This document shows, piece by piece, positions 46,643 through 61,018 of a DNA stretch of 64,000 nt. The translations under genes and the position numbers were made by a program. Numbering within the stretch: position 1 is the stretch's first letter; every line of letters begins with the position of its first letter. The notes beneath the pieces were generated by a model. The model was given only the letters and a program-made list of their open reading frames with translations, was not told the DNA's origin and made no database searches. Location: assembly GCA_021464415.1 (NCBI GenBank), contig CM038470.1, positions 33,536,099 to 33,600,098 of the forward strand. The letters are read 5' to 3'. The stretch comes from Lonicera japonica (taxonomy: Eukaryota > Streptophyta > Magnoliopsida > Dipsacales > Caprifoliaceae).

Positions 46643-48737
46643 TCACTATTTATTTGACTAACCAATTTTCTTTCCATTTATTATACCATGTCATTGTTAC
46701 AATAGAGATTATCTAATAGTTTTTTGCCAGAAGGTAGTAAGGAAGTGGTACATGAATAATGAAGAGAATTATTTAAATCTAATTTTAGTGTATAAGTTTT
46801 TTAAGAAAATTTCAATATGTGCAAATTTTTAATTTTAATTTTTTTTTGAATAAAGGACAAACAATGCGCATTTCCACGTGTATTTTATTGACTGCAGACT
46901 CGTAAGTACATGTAGTGATGCATAAATGATTGAAACAATGCAAGAGCACATGTTACATATGGGTGAAGCATCCCGACTTTACCATTGTAGTCTTAACACC
47001 ATAATTTTAAAATTATTGATCATGGTACATATATGATGACACTCTAAATTTAAGCACCAAATTGGTATCTCGTTGCTAAATTTCGACATTCGATTTGGTA
47101 ACTTTCCACTGACTTGACCTTTGACGAACTTTGGTTGAGTAAATTTTTAGAAATAGTTTACTAACATTTGATCTCAACAAAAAATAACCTAAATTTTAAC
47201 CTATAGCTCAGTAAATTGCCACTGACATATATTTTATGTAATGGGAAAACCAATCCATAATTTGTAGCAATTAGTTGATATTTTGGCCGCTCCTATAAAA
47301 AAAACATTATTTCAAATTTTTGGTATTCTAGCTACAAAAGAGAGTTTTATGTAACATCACCCTTAAATATACATTCATTCAAAAAATGCAAATGATTACT
47401 CAATACGATTATTATTTGTATATATAAAGCGTGAGTAAGATTTTTGAAAATTCTATAAAATTATAAATTTAAATCACATATATCATTACAGTTGACACAA
47501 TTTAATGTTTCTATTTTTTTAAAATCTATACACAACATCAAAAATTATTAAATATTATAATGTCCATACGCTAGTATATCTATAAACTGCACAAAGTATT
47601 CCAATATATATAGTTGGGCCCTAAATGCCTAAACTATTTAGTGGTCATTCAAACAAACCTTAGACTTTATTGTGGACCAGATGAAAGTCCACCTAATTGA
47701 TGAGGACATAAAGTAAACAATTAAAATACCAAGTTCTTCATATTGGGCTTGGGCCTTGGGCCTAAACCATCCCCATTTAATCTTTACTCTTTATCATACT
47801 GGCAAACTTTTTTTTTTTAATTATTATTATTATTATTATATAAGTGGTGATAGATCCGGGAGTTTGATGAGGGAGTGGGAGTGGGAGTGGGAGAGTGAGA
47901 AATCGAATGTTGATGCCTTATCTGATGAATCACACACTTGACCAATTGGAATAAGGACTTGATTATCATATTGACAAACTTAAATTAAATTAGAACTCAT
48001 CTTTAATATAAACTTGATATATTCCTTAATCTTAATTTCCTTTTTAATACTTACCAAAGTTTATTTTTCTTATTCTTTTTAATACATCTTATTTTGTACG
48101 GGTGGGTAAATCATACGGGTATAGTAAAAGAAAATGGTTAGTGTAATAAGCCGTTCTATTTGTTTTCTCATTTTGTTTTTGCCTTTTCATTTGTATTTTG
48201 ACATTGTTGAATGCTCTATTTGGAGAAGCTTTTTATGGTTGATAGTTTTATGTTTCGGAATGTGCCTTATAAGTAATTATTTTGGATATTCCTGTGCTTT
48301 TTCAAGAACTCTGATATAGTCTATGTCTTTACGAAATCTGGAAGCTTTCTCAAAATAATTCTTCATTATCATTTTAAATATGATGAATGATATTAAGTTT
48401 TTGTTTAAATATATATAAATATACATATATATAAGTGTGAGGATGTTAAAAAGAATGTGTGTAAGTAATTAAAAACACTTTATAAAATAGCGTCTACAAC
48501 CAAATTCATCCTATTAGTTATCTATATAGTGCCCTCCTCAAATTAAGAATTAATTATTTTTCTTTAATACTAATTAAGAGTTAAATAGGTGGGGCAATAG
48601 CAATAACATCACAGGTATTTCGAGTTTAATGCACACTTTTCTTGTATTTTGAAAAATTATTTTTGCCCTCGTTGATAGTTAATTAAATTTAATATGTTGA
48701 CATTGAAGTTCACATAGTATATGTGGATTTCTTTTTG
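46643..48737. other. Gene-free AT-rich DNA
   Basis: No supported gene. Small features only: (ATT)n near 47820-47840 and a short gggagtgggagtg repeat at 47870-47893. Confidence 0.55.
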
Positions 48738-49575
48738 ATTAAACTACACCAGATGCCACAAAATTATTAACTGGTTTCAATTTACTCATTAAATTATTAA
48801 TTATTTTAATTTACCCACTAAATTATTTAATTGTTTCAATTTAGCCACTAAATCATCAGTTGTTTCGATTTACTCACTAAATTATTAAGTTGTTTCAATT
48901 TACCTACTAAATTATTCATTTGTTTCGATTTACCCAATGTATTATACATCACTTTCCTACAACAAAACACCCCCTTTCTATAATAATTCTCACTAAAATA
49001 AAATATAAAGTGTATAAAACATAGTAATTTGGGCTATTTTATAACTAAAAGGATCAAAATAAACTTAAATGAAGACGTTCATGTGCTTCGCATATAACTT
49101 TATTCTGTCTAGTTTAACAGCCAAATTGGACATAATAGATAAAGTGGTACTAACTCTAAAGTTGGATGGCTAAAATTATTTCATTTAAAGCTTGATGATG
49201 GTATTGAATCCAAAGTTTATTGACCATTTGGACTGTTTAGTCTTGTTTCAATATAACCATTAATTATGTTAGAATCCGTTTAAAATGTTGACAAAATTGG
49301 ACATGTGCAGTTCATGTGGGAGGAAAAATTGGTCTTCCGGCATCTTGAATGTGAACCACACATGTCCAATTTTGTCAATATTTTAAACAGATTGTAAAGA
49401 AATTAATGGGTACGTTGATACAAATAAATAAATGAGTGTGTAAATCAAAATAATTAATAGTTTAATAGATAAATTGAAAACAACTGCATAGTAAAATAAA
49501 TAGATTGAAACAATTAATAATTTAATAAGTAAATTGAAAAAACTCAATACTTTATGACCTCGTTTATAATTTACT
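48738..49575. mobile_element. Foldback element (about 840 bp) with internal 30-bp repeats
   Basis: The left arm holds about six copies of a unit of about 30 bp, (t)ttactcactaaattatta.(t)tgtttcaa (48750-48950). The right arm carries the inverse units (49430-49550). An inner inverted pair, cgtttaaaatgttgacaaaa and ttttgtcaatattttaaaca, with ttggacatgtg / cacatgtccaa, sits near 49267-49395. Ends gattaaactacaccagatgc and its degenerate inverse near 49570 are loose. Non-coding. Confidence 0.6.
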
Positions 49576-52500
49576 CTTTCTTTTTAGTTCACATGCCTTA
49601 TGTTATAAAAAATTACAAAAATAAAATATTTAGTGGTTGACAACAAAAATTAACCTTTTTCCAACTCAAAAGTTTTGAAATAATACAAAGCATTCAGACT
49701 TAGTCTTATCAGATTAATTTGTTGGAAAGTAGTCAAAAATTTTGAGATATGATTAGATCGAGGCATGACTCGTAAAAATTAAAGACGATGTTATTATTGT
49801 AATAATGACGGTAATTAATGATTACAACATAATATGATTGTGACATACAAAACAATTACTGTAATATGTGAAATATCCGTAACAATATATTTTAAGGGTG
49901 CGTTTGATAATAATATAAAAAAAATTAAAATTAATTTTTATGAGAAGTTGAAAAATAAATTGAGACATGTGAGATATGTTTTCTTATTTTGTTACTTTTT
50001 CATGAAATAAATTTTCTTTGATTGTTGAAGAATAAAAAATTATGAAAGATGAAAGATATTTACTCATAAAATGATCATAATATGGACATTTACTCATTCA
50101 ACTTATTTTTTAATTTCTTATTCAAATCAAGTGTTTTTACTTTCTTTTTCTGTGTTATTATCAAAAAAAACCTGATAGTACATTTTCGTGATTCAACCTA
50201 TGAATTGTACTAATGTAATGTTAGAACTCCGGAGCAAGTAATTTTAGATCGGAGTCATAATTGCCAATAAACCATAAACCATTTCTCTTATATACAAAAT
50301 AATAATACATCAACAGTTGGATCTTGGATCATAAGATTAAGTGAATATAAGGCCAAGCCATTTGCTAATTCAACTGCACCTTAGTCTTGAATCTTAATTT
50401 TTTTTTCTCTTTTTAAAAAAAAGCTTAGGTGAGGGGAAGACTAACCTAGTTCAGAATTAAAACATACTAAAAAGTTCAACGAGTACTTACAATTGTTCTT
50501 ATAGTGAATCTATAAACTATAATAATCCGTGTAATATAATATATAGTAGTTCCTCATATTAAAAGCATTGATTGAGTTCTACACGCTTAAAATCATGGAT
50601 TCAAGTGTGAGCATAAACCTTATTTCTATTGTAATTTCTAACTAAAGAAGAATAATTTTGTCATTTCACAGACCTACTCACACTCCCTCCTCACGCTTAA
50701 TTAAAAGTGTAAATATACATATAAGTATTAATTTCCAATAAAAAATTGTTTCCAAAAAGGCAAGTTTTTTGGCACTTGATCCTAGGTTTACTACATCTTG
50801 AATCGCATTTGGAGTATAAAAAATACACACTCTTGTTCCACGAACTAGCTAATTATTAATTAATTGGCCTATAAATTCGATTACATTAATGTAATTCACA
50901 AGCAAGTCCATTATAGGATAACCTAAAATTCTAAGACAAATCCCCATGTTGAATCACATATTTTTTCTTCTAACCATTTAATTAATTATCTTCAAAGTCA
51001 AATTAATTAACTCCGTGATTCTTTACTTTATAGAATCAAATGAAGACTTAGCGTTGCATCATGTATTGCATGATTAGTCTAATATTTGACTATTATTTTT
51101 TTATTTTTTTTAAAATACATTTAATTATTTTTAACATAACTGATGAACTCTAACTCAAATGATATTACTATCCACTCTTTATGTGAGTAGATAAGGTTTG
51201 ACCACCGTTAGTGACAGATTAACAAAACAGTTGATTAATTCCTTAAAAGATGGTGATGGAATATATTCCACTAGAGTTACGCGAATCCAAAATAAGTAAA
51301 TTTTTAGAGAAGAGTTTGAGGGCGGCATAGATGTTGACTCGAACTCTGTCAACGAATAGCATTTTCAAATCCATCTAAGGAACAATTTAATTGAGGATGG
51401 TTACTCCCATATGTGTAGCCCACTAACTACCATATCTTAATAATTTTAACATAACTAATATTATTAAATGTATGTTTTTGTGAGAATTTGATACAATGAT
51501 TATATCAGAAAATAAAATTGAATTGTAAATTGATGTATGTAGAAGAAATTATATAGTGGACTAGCTCTTAATTTAAGACGATTGAAGTATGTATAACACT
51601 ATATGTATCAATTAAAAATATTAGAAGTCTTTGTTGAAAGTCAAATATTTTAACAAATATTTTATCAATTAATAAAAGTAAATTGCATTCACAATTTACA
51701 CTAATTATTTTCAATAAATCAATGCCTTTAAAGATTAATTACCAAATATATATTATCTTATTATTTTTAAACTTTGGTGCTTTAATGAATTAAGTGAGAT
51801 TTAGTTTGATGATCCAAAGAAAATTTAGTAAAGTTTGTCTTGAACTTCTTCAATTTCTTTTAAATTAATATAATAACTATAACCGAACCAAACCAAATAG
51901 AAAATTAACATGTTGTGTTCGATTCGTTTTAATTTAGGATTGAGTTAATTCTAGTTGTAAAATTACATACATAACTGACTTATCGTGAGTTTGATTTAAT
52001 TCAGGCATGGAATCGAACCAAACCAAACTAACCAATGCATGCACATAATATGAAACATTTTCTTAACCTTATGTTTAGAGTCTCTGATTTCTTTTTGGAA
52101 CTTTCAATTATAATTTTATTTTTTTAGGATATAATTAATATATTAAATATATATCAAAATTTAAAATAGAAAATAAATTATATTCTTACGAGCACAAAAG
52201 TAAGAATGCTAATCTTAATTCATCTTTTAGAATTTATATCATTTAACGAAAATTGTCACGTAGATAGATGTGGCGCCTAAAATGGTGATTCCAAAATTAT
52301 TAATCCTTGATTTTGTCATTATTTCAACTGGTTGTAATAGTGTCAAATTGTAATAGTGTCAAAAGACTCCGTAAATTAAGACATTTATCCCAAAAAATTT
52401 CAAACGTGCTACACGTCAGCCAATATATTTTATTCAAGTTGCTTAGTTCATTTAAGGCGTATGCAAACAACTGCTAAATATTTAAAATATAAAATCCGTC

Positions 52501-54472
52501 ATCGAAAATGCTGACTTTTAATTAAAAATATAATTAATTTATTTTTGAGTAGTTGGGCTCTCTTAACTTTAAAATTACAATCAAAACCTTTGACTTAAAA
52601 TTCTAAATCTAAAAATAAACAACTAATTAACTAATGTGCCATAATTAGTTTAAATTAATTAATCTTTGTCGAAGCACAAAAGCCAGCCAGCCAGCTGGCT
52701 TGATTAAATTGTCTGTTAATTAATTAATTGAATAATTAATTATTATATATAGTGTATGCTTCCTCGAATACTCCTGGTACAGTACGATGCACTAACTCCA
52801 ATCAAATGGTTGCTTAATTATTACATTAATGATTATTAAATTTATTTTATTTTTGTACGTAGCATGTACATGCATGTACTTCTAATCAAGCTTAAGCACG
52901 TGTCATAGTTACTTAATTAGATATATAAATACAAAATAAATACTTAAACAACTGAGGTACCAATTATTCTTTGTTTAGTATAATAATTCAAAGTAATCTC
53001 TTAATGCGTCTTTTAACGTGATTAATGAAGTCTGAATATTTGTGCGATATTATTTTTGACCTCAGTCTAAGTCTTTTGGTCATACATTTTACAAGCGAAA
53101 AGAAAGGTAAAATAATCAAAATAATATATTTAATGTCTATTTAAATTTTTTATTTATACGAAAAGAAATAGACGGCACCTAATAATACAATAGATGCTAT
53201 TAACTTTTAGTTAAGAAAAGAAAAATTCAAGGTAGTTGTGTTGTCTTTTAGCATCCAGTTCTTGTCAAAAGACTTTTATCGGATATATGCAGTCTATTAA
53301 ATTATTAATTTTTTTCTTAAAGGTTGTGGTCTCTTAGGTATAATATTTACACCTGGCATGAATTTAGATACACAGATATTGAAGTTTAATATGTTATTTC
53401 TCGCTCATAAATGCCACACATGTGACCGAGAATCTTAGTTCAATAGTACGTGACAGATACTTTACGTGTGACCGAGAAATCATGTACATCAAATCTGAGG
53501 GACCACATTCTTTAAAAAAGTAAGGACCACAAGTATTAAAAAAAATCAAAGATTGCATCCAAAAACTTTTCGAAAACATGAACCGAGCGAAAACAGTTTT
53601 TCTCTTCCATTTATTATTGTTAAATTTTTAGTGAACGGTATAAATGGAAAATAGAAAGGGGCTTTTTGGATCCGGTCCTTATCTAAATATTCTTTTGAAG
53701 GGTGCAGTCCCTCAAGTATGGTATTTGTTTATGACATGGACTTAGATATAGTAGTTAAATATTTTTATGCCGGATTCTTAAAAATAATGGTTACATCTTA
53801 AATAATGAGGGTTACATCTTAAAAATGGTTCGAGAACATTGACCGGACTCTCAAGTCTTTTTAATAATAGAAATTTGTGTGCCGCGCGTCTCATTAAAAT
53901 CTTGGGGAGGACATGGTGTTTTAATTGCATGGAAAATGAGAAAATAGGTTAAACCAAATTGGACCGCAGAAATTGATTCCAAGAAAATTACGCAAACACT
54001 AAGGATAGAAAATACACAAAACGCCAAGTTTTTCATCTACAGTGGTGTTTAATTTGATTGACGTACTATTAATTTTCTATGAATTCAACTTTTATATAGA
54101 GCTTAGTTAAGCCAAATTTTCTTATTTTTCATGCAATTCAAAAACTTCTCCACTCTCTTTTTTTTTAAAAAAAATTTAGATTATTTTCCATGTAAAGTAT
54201 TAATTGCAAATATGAGTCTGATTTTTAATTTACATTGTTTTAAGGATATATGATATTAGCCTTAGAGCATTCGGTATCAATTTCTCTTTGATACCAATAT
54301 GTATGTTATGTCTCGATCAATTCAGTTCAAGAATATCATTAGGAATTTTAGTATTTGTACGACACGTATACATATAACACGAGGGATGGACTCAATTTTT
54401 GACAAGGAGAGCTTCAGTCCAAGATTAAAAATAAAAATTATTTTAAAATATATATATACAGATATATATATA
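49576..54472. other. Gene-free AT-rich DNA
   Basis: No open frame or RNA gene that I can support. Two diverged direct repeats (gtggtctcttaggtataata at 53326, gcagtccctcaagtatggta at 53703) share a layout over about 70 bp. The rest is low-complexity A/T sequence. Confidence 0.5.
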
Positions 54473-54705
54473 TGGTGTGCCCGCCGCTGGCACTTGGGTC
54501 GGGCCCGGGGCACCAGCCGGGCCCGTCGGTCCGCACACATAGTAACGATACTGTCCCCAACTTAAACACCTTTGGGCCGCAGGTGTGGGGTTTTAACTTA
54601 AAAGGCCTCGTTACTATGTGGAGATTCTCCCCCACTTATATACCCATGTTGAGTTCTACAATCTTTCCATGTGGGATCAATGGTTTGAGCCAACCATTCT
54701 GAACA
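54473..54705 (-). mobile_element. GC-rich solo LTR (233 bp)
   Basis: Read on the - strand it starts tgttcagaatgg and ends gggcacacca, TG...CA. It contains ccacatgg.aaagatt, a TATA-like tatataag, and aggccttttaagt, the usual arrangement of short plant LTRs. Flanks are ATATA on both sides (54468-54472, 54706-54710); this is weak evidence, being in TA-rich sequence. Its GC content stands out sharply from the surroundings. Confidence 0.65.
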
Positions 54706-54710
54706 ATATA

Positions 54711-55018
54711 TATACATATATAGTTTAACCAATCATTCCTCTAAATTTAGCCATCTCTTAAAAAAAATATTGATCCACCTCAATATAACACATAAATTTA
54801 TTGTAACAATGTAACTAGTTGATGTGGCTATTATATATTATACTAGTACCTAATATGACAAGGGATATGATATCAGTATAGTTAGAAGTTATGAATATAT
54901 ATATATATATATATATTTACTTTCAAAACGAAAAGGTACTTGTCTTGGAGCCATTTTGGGAGATGTTCTTACGCACATTCAGACCTTATCTGTAATTAAA
55001 GTCAGATTGACTTGTAAA
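54711..55018. other. AT-rich DNA, (TA)n at 54894-54916
   Basis: No gene seen. Confidence 0.4.
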
Positions 55019-55400
55019 TCAAGAAATTAAATCCTATTGATTCTCTCTTTCTCCCTTATAGATGAAAGAAGACTACCCCAATTTAAAATTAGAACGCGCA
55101 TGATATAGTATTCAATAAATATTTATAATATTTTTTGTCAATTGCCTACTAAAAATTATTACTGACAACAAAATTTAAACTTAAGCGTTATAAACGAAAA
55201 TTAAGAAATTAAATACCCTATTATCTCTCTCTCTCTCTCACTTTCTCTTTCTTTCTCTTACATATGAAAGCAGATTACTCTAATTTAAAACTAGAGTGCG
55301 CATTACACAAGGTTCAATGAATACTTACAATAATTTTTATTGATTACTTATTAAAAAATACTACTGACAATAAAATTTAAACTTACAATATTTTAATACT
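55019..55400. repeat. Diverged tandem duplication of about 185 bp
   Basis: Both copies run: aagaaattaaat, tctctctttct, gatgaaag/atatgaaagcaga, aatttaaa.tagaacgcgca / agagtgcgca, tactgacaa.aaaatttaaactta. Copy 2 starts near 55201. Confidence 0.6.
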
Positions 55401-56739
55401 GAGCAACTCAATCAATCGTCGTTTTACTCTCTCCCCAGCCATAACGAGTGAGTTAATTCTTTACAGGTTTAACTCAATCAACTACACAAGAAAATATTTA
55501 AATCAACAAAACATGATGCATGCATGGGGTCTAATATATTGGATTTTGATAACATCATCAAAAAGGTAGTTTTTGAGTGGTGTCCACCCCAAAAGCTGCA
55601 AATGGCACATTAAATATATACTCTGGTGGGGTTGGAAAGGCTGATTTGTTTTCGTTCATTCGGTTTTCAAATCCCAATCCTCCCATCCCAGATTGTCTCA
55701 TTCAATATATCTTAAAAAATTAACAAACCATTAAATGATTTATATTTATAGTCAAATTGTAATGGGAGAGGCATTCTAATATTTTTAAAAAATATAAAAT
55801 AATTCATATTTTTTCTCTAATCATCAATTATTTCTCTTGTTAAACATTTTTTTCTCTTCTCATTCGCTAAGAAAACAAATCCAACTTGTTTAATTAGTGA
55901 CAAAATATTTATAACAAAAATATGATTTTCATCCAAAATGTGCATTTTTACGTATAATATATCAGTGACGAAATATATTATAATCACATAATGTATTCAT
56001 TTTGTGACGAAATTTTAATAACCACATCGTGACGAAATTTTTTGTTAACTTTTCGAAGACAAAGAATAATTTATTATAGTATGAACAAAGCGTCGTTTCG
56101 CGGCCGATTAATCACATTTTCAACCTAAGTTTCTGAAAATAAACTCATTTCTAATTTGGGTGACATGATTCATATTTAGCCAAACTTGACCCTTTTGCCA
56201 CTATCTATTAGTAGCTAGGTTAATTAGTTATAGAGTGGCCGAGTGGGAACCACCCCAAAATTTTATTATAAAAATATACACATAGAGATAGAAAGGGGGA
56301 GGTTGAGGGGGGTTGAGAGAGAGTACTAAAAAAATGTTAAATTCTGGTAGATTGGCCATAATGTAGCAACTGGGTAGGTTGGGGAATAGATATATGATAT
56401 CATATATATACATATATATGTTTTTGTGTATATATATGCACACATCAGAAATTTACTATATATATATATACATATACATATGTTTTGTACTTGTATATAT
56501 ATATGCGTATGTGTTGACCCCATCAGATTCGTCTTTTAATTTCATAAATGGATGGAGTTGGAAGGAAGCATTTAATTTTCTATGACTGGTTTTCCACAAA
56601 CAGGAACACACCCCTGGTTTTGCTTGGCCCATAGAAATGTATATATGAGTTCCCCTTTCCACCATACATAGTTAGTTACATACATATACACATGCATTGT
56701 CATGTCATGTTGACACGTCACTAACGTGCATGTCGAATT
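55401..56739. other. Gene-free AT-rich DNA with TA microsatellites
   Basis: Several gtgacgaaat motifs (55970-56040) and (TA)/(ATATAC) tracts at 56400-56505. No supported gene. Confidence 0.5.
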
Positions 56740-58135
56740 ATTGAAAAATGCTAAATATATAAAATGTTTTACAAAAGGTTAATTCACAAATACATTTTAC
56801 TCTCGTAATATTTAACCAATTTGATACTTTAACTATATTTTGTTTGACAAATTGACACTTAAACTACTAGTTTGCGTAAATTTGATATCTGGATCCGTTA
56901 TGTTATGTTAATAAGCTGAGGGAGGAGGTGTTAAAATCACACTTTTTAGTCAACTTTCATTTCCCTCCATTTTTATTAACTAATTTTGCGGACACGTTAT
57001 CTTGTAATGCAATATCCAAATGAATTACCATTTGAACCATTAGTTAGAATGCATATCCCTCTACAACTTTAATGTTTTTGATGAATTTTGAATCACGCAT
57101 GTCAAGGATATAATTAGCGGTTAAAGTTGAGGGTTTACATGTATTAAAATATTGTTACTTGGGAATTTCAAACCTTCAATTTTAGTGATTGATTAGACAT
57201 TTAAGATGCATGATTCAGAATTTCGTCAAAATATGAAAGTCGTAGAGAGTTATTTGATCTAACAAATAATTCAAATAGAGAGTCATTTGGATATTGTATG
57301 AGAGAGTTACATGCCCACAAAATTGGAAAAAACCTCATTTTTTTTGATTTAATTTTTTCCCTTAAGTATTTTTTTTGTTTTCTTTCCCTCAATAAATTAA
57401 AGCAAGGGAGGAAAGAAAAGGAAAAAAATATTAATGGAAAAATTAAATTAAAAAAAAAAGAACAACAATTTTTCACCAACTTTTCGAGTGCATAACTCTC
57501 ATATGATATATATCTAGATAATCAACAATCGAATCATTACTTAGAACACATATACCTATACAATTTTCATGTTTTGACCAAATTCTAAATCACGTATCTC
57601 GAGGGTCTAATTAGTTGTTGAAGTCGGGGGTTTGCATATGCAAGTGCCATTGTTTTAATCCAACAAACCCCCTTGAATGCTCATTAGATTCTCGAAATGC
57701 GTAATTCCAAATTCAGCCTAAAGATGAAAGTTGTAGAGGGGTATGCATTCTAACTAATGGTTCAAATGGTGAGTCATTTGAACATCGTATAAGAGAGTTA
57801 TGATCCCACAAATATGGTTACTAAAAATTGAGGAAATGAAAGTTGACTGAAAAGTGTGTCATTTTGGCACCTCCACCGTTAGTTTTATTAACAAAATGTG
57901 ACGGAGGTGTCAAATTTACACAAAATAATAGTTCAAGTATCAATTTGCCAAAAAAACATAAAGTTGAAGTACAGCATTGAAAATTGTTAATAGTTAAGGT
58001 GTCAAATTGGTTCAATATTCTAATATCATGGTTAAAGTGATGTAATTAGTGATGGGTCTTACACTAACATGTCATTGACAAACGTGTTTATAAATTAACT
58101 TTTGTGAAACATTTTCTCTATTTAGCATTTCTCGT
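56740..58135. mobile_element. Large foldback element (about 1.4 kb)
   Basis: Left arm: aaatgctaaatatataaaat, then gttttacaaaaggttaa, aaccaatttgatac, gacaaattgacacttaaact. The right arm gives the same blocks in inverse order and orientation (agttcaagtatcaatttgcc, gtgtcaaattggttcaa, ttaacttttgtgaaac, gcatttctcg). Inner blocks such as catttgaaccattagttagaatgcat (left about 57027, right inverse about 57740) extend the pairing over several hundred bases. No transposase frame. No convincing target duplication. Confidence 0.65.
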
Positions 58136-58612
58136 AATTAAATTCAAGTACCGTTACAGACAATAAAATTTACCAAACAGTTTGTACAAATTAATATGGT
58201 AGTGGTATGGAGAGAGAAGAGGAAACATTGATGACAAGATGCCACATCATATTGTAAAAAAAATTGTGCAAATTTCTAATAAGAACAACATTTTCCTTTA
58301 AATTGAAGTCGCTTGCAATACAATTAGGTGGAGTAGATTCGAGTCCAATTTAAATTATTTTTTAAAAAGAATTATTTAATTTATTTTTGCCTATTTCAGC
58401 CCACCTTCATAGAATAAGTTGAAGAAATATTGGAAAATTCAAGGAAGGTCAATTAGTATATTCATTAAGTCATAGCTCCTACTCGTTCAAATTTCAACAT
58501 CTAGTCAATATATATATTCTTGTCACCTAAAATAATTGTAGAATTGATACTAAGCTAGCTAGATGCCCTTTCAAACTAAAATATGAACATTTATTCAAGT
58601 CCAAAAGAAGAC

Positions 58613-58641
58613 TAGAGAGAGAGAGAGAGAGAGAGAGAGAT
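58613..58641. repeat. (GA)n microsatellite
   Basis: About 14 GA units. The surrounding 58136-59050 is AT-rich and gene-free. Confidence 0.7.
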
Positions 58642-59054
58642 GTATACTTCCAAGAAGCTTTCATGCTATTATTGGCATATATGTTGTATTAGTTGTAAAG
58701 TTTTGTCCATTGCAAATGTTGGATGTACGTGGCCATACCTTCCAATTTTCACATATATATAAGACAAATACATTTCCTTTTTTTGGACACAAAAAGTGAG
58801 CTGTTGTCAATTCTACTAAAAGATATGACCCTTGTTTCATTAATTTTTTATTTTATTTTTTGGTGGATCCAAATTCCACTAAAAAAAGGAAGGGGGTAAA
58901 ATCTAGGGTTTTTATCACAATCTTTTTATTTATTTTGTCCATATTGCAAAATTCACATACTTTGTAAATTAATTACCCCTGCTGGTTTTGTACCCTTTTG
59001 GAGTCTTTTATATAAACAACTATAAAATTGTCCATTTTGAATATCAAACTATTA

Positions 59055-59461
59055 GGCCATCTCCAATGGTGTTTTCTACACAAGCAACTTTCTATGATAG
59101 AAATGAATAATAGAAAAAATCTTTTCCAATGAGCATTTCTATCTTCATTTCTATCCTAAGTGGAAGTCTAGTAGGATTGGAAATTTCTATCACCATTTCT
59201 ACATATAGAAATGGTGATAGAAATTTTCTATGTGACATGGCAAATTTTCATTGGTTGTTGTAGACCCACTAATTCTCTCTCTTCATTAAATAGGGAACAA
59301 AGTAAGGAAGAAATGGAACAATAGAAATCACCATTGGAGGCCATATTTTCTATCTTTTTACACCAATACAAATATATTGCCAATAGATATAGAAATATTA
59401 TAAAATAATATTGACACATAGGATATAAATGCAAAAATATAAACCACCATTGGAGATGGCC
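59055..59461. mobile_element. PIF/Harbinger (Tourist) MITE, 407 bp, TTA duplication
   Basis: Ends ggccatctccaatggtg and ccaccattggagatggcc are inverted repeats, with TTA on both sides (59052-59054, 59462-59464), the canonical Tourist arrangement. The interior holds further gatagaaat / atttctatc inverted copies. Non-coding. Confidence 0.92.
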
Positions 59462-59464
59462 TTA

Positions 59465-60671
59465 GTGGAGAGAGCTTTCAGCTCTCAACCACAAAACTGT
59501 ACCGCAGTTGAACAGGTGACAATTTACGTTTTAAATAAGCGAATCGTTTTTATATTACAAGAGTTTGATTATCGCTAAAAGTACTGGTGATTACAAACAT
59601 CTAATTTCTTAAACATGGATTACTCGATCCCCTTCTAATTAATGCAAGTGTAAATTATATCTCATGACAAAGATAAAACAAAAACAAAAAACTCTCTCCC
59701 TATATATATATATATATTATATATATTAAAAGATGATAGCTGTAACCCAGTATATATATCCTTGAGGCAAAAAGGGACAAATAATTAATTCAAAATATTC
59801 ACAATTTTACACCCACGGTTCAACTTTTACTAATTGACACATGCAGAGTTCTCCTTTGCTTTCTATGTCATTAACACAATAGTTTAATTATAATGACCTC
59901 TTAGTTAATGAAAGATTAAGATTGGTGCCAGTGCAAAAAGGATGTGCTTAATTAATTAATCACCGCCCACTATTTAAATTACTAATCTAGGTGAATTATA
60001 ACCAACGTAGATTAACCATCAATCTTATAAAATATTGAGGGAATTAATTATGCGATTTTATTGTGCTAGATTCGCTTAATCTAGCTAGTGTCACATCATG
60101 AATTTATAAAGGATTAATATTAGTATACTAGGTACATAAACATCATGAATATAGCAAATGGCTTGTGACGACAACAATATATCAATATTTTAAAAAATGT
60201 TAATCGAATTTGCGGCATTTTTCACTAGACAAATTATTCAAAATTATGGATCTATAACTAGACTTTTTACATTATATATACATATATGATATGTACGAGG
60301 ATATTAATTATAATACATGTGCATGAGAAAAAGAGAATCTTGTTAACGTGTACACATGTTTCGCTAATTATAATACAGTTAAACTACTTTAAAACATCAA
60401 AATATTATTAATTCTTTAGATATTTTTTAGGGTATACATTTTTTTAGGATTTTCAAGACTTCTAGAAGTGCCTTTAGTGTTAAGCTAATCGCTTGTGCAT
60501 ATATAGGTCACAGATCATTTAATTGGTATGTTATTCTTGTGCCTTTTGTTTCAGTGGATGATCTTCACTTTATAAAACCAAATAAAACACAATCTTACCA
60601 AAAAAACAAACCTAAATATATCAACTTGATTATCCAATTGTTGATTTGTTTTCATTGTAGAAATATCTACC

Positions 60672-60702
<31 letters not shown>

Positions 60703-60980
60703 TAAGTTGTTGAAAAATTAAATATGCAAGTATAGCTTATCATCTTTCGTTTTTGTGCTTGATACGGGTCATGCACTTATATAGTGAGGAATGATGAAAT
60801 TAGTTGTCCAATTGATTTTTGACATTCTCTCTAAAGAAGCTATACATCAAATTCTATGTAAAAAAAAAAATCCAATTTTTTTTGGGGGTCATAACTTTAG
60901 TTGAAGGGAGGCTAGCCCTAATGATATAGTCAAAATTTTAACTTAAGTGATAAGAGTTTAAATACTACTAAATAAGTTAA

Positions 60981-61018
<38 letters not shown>

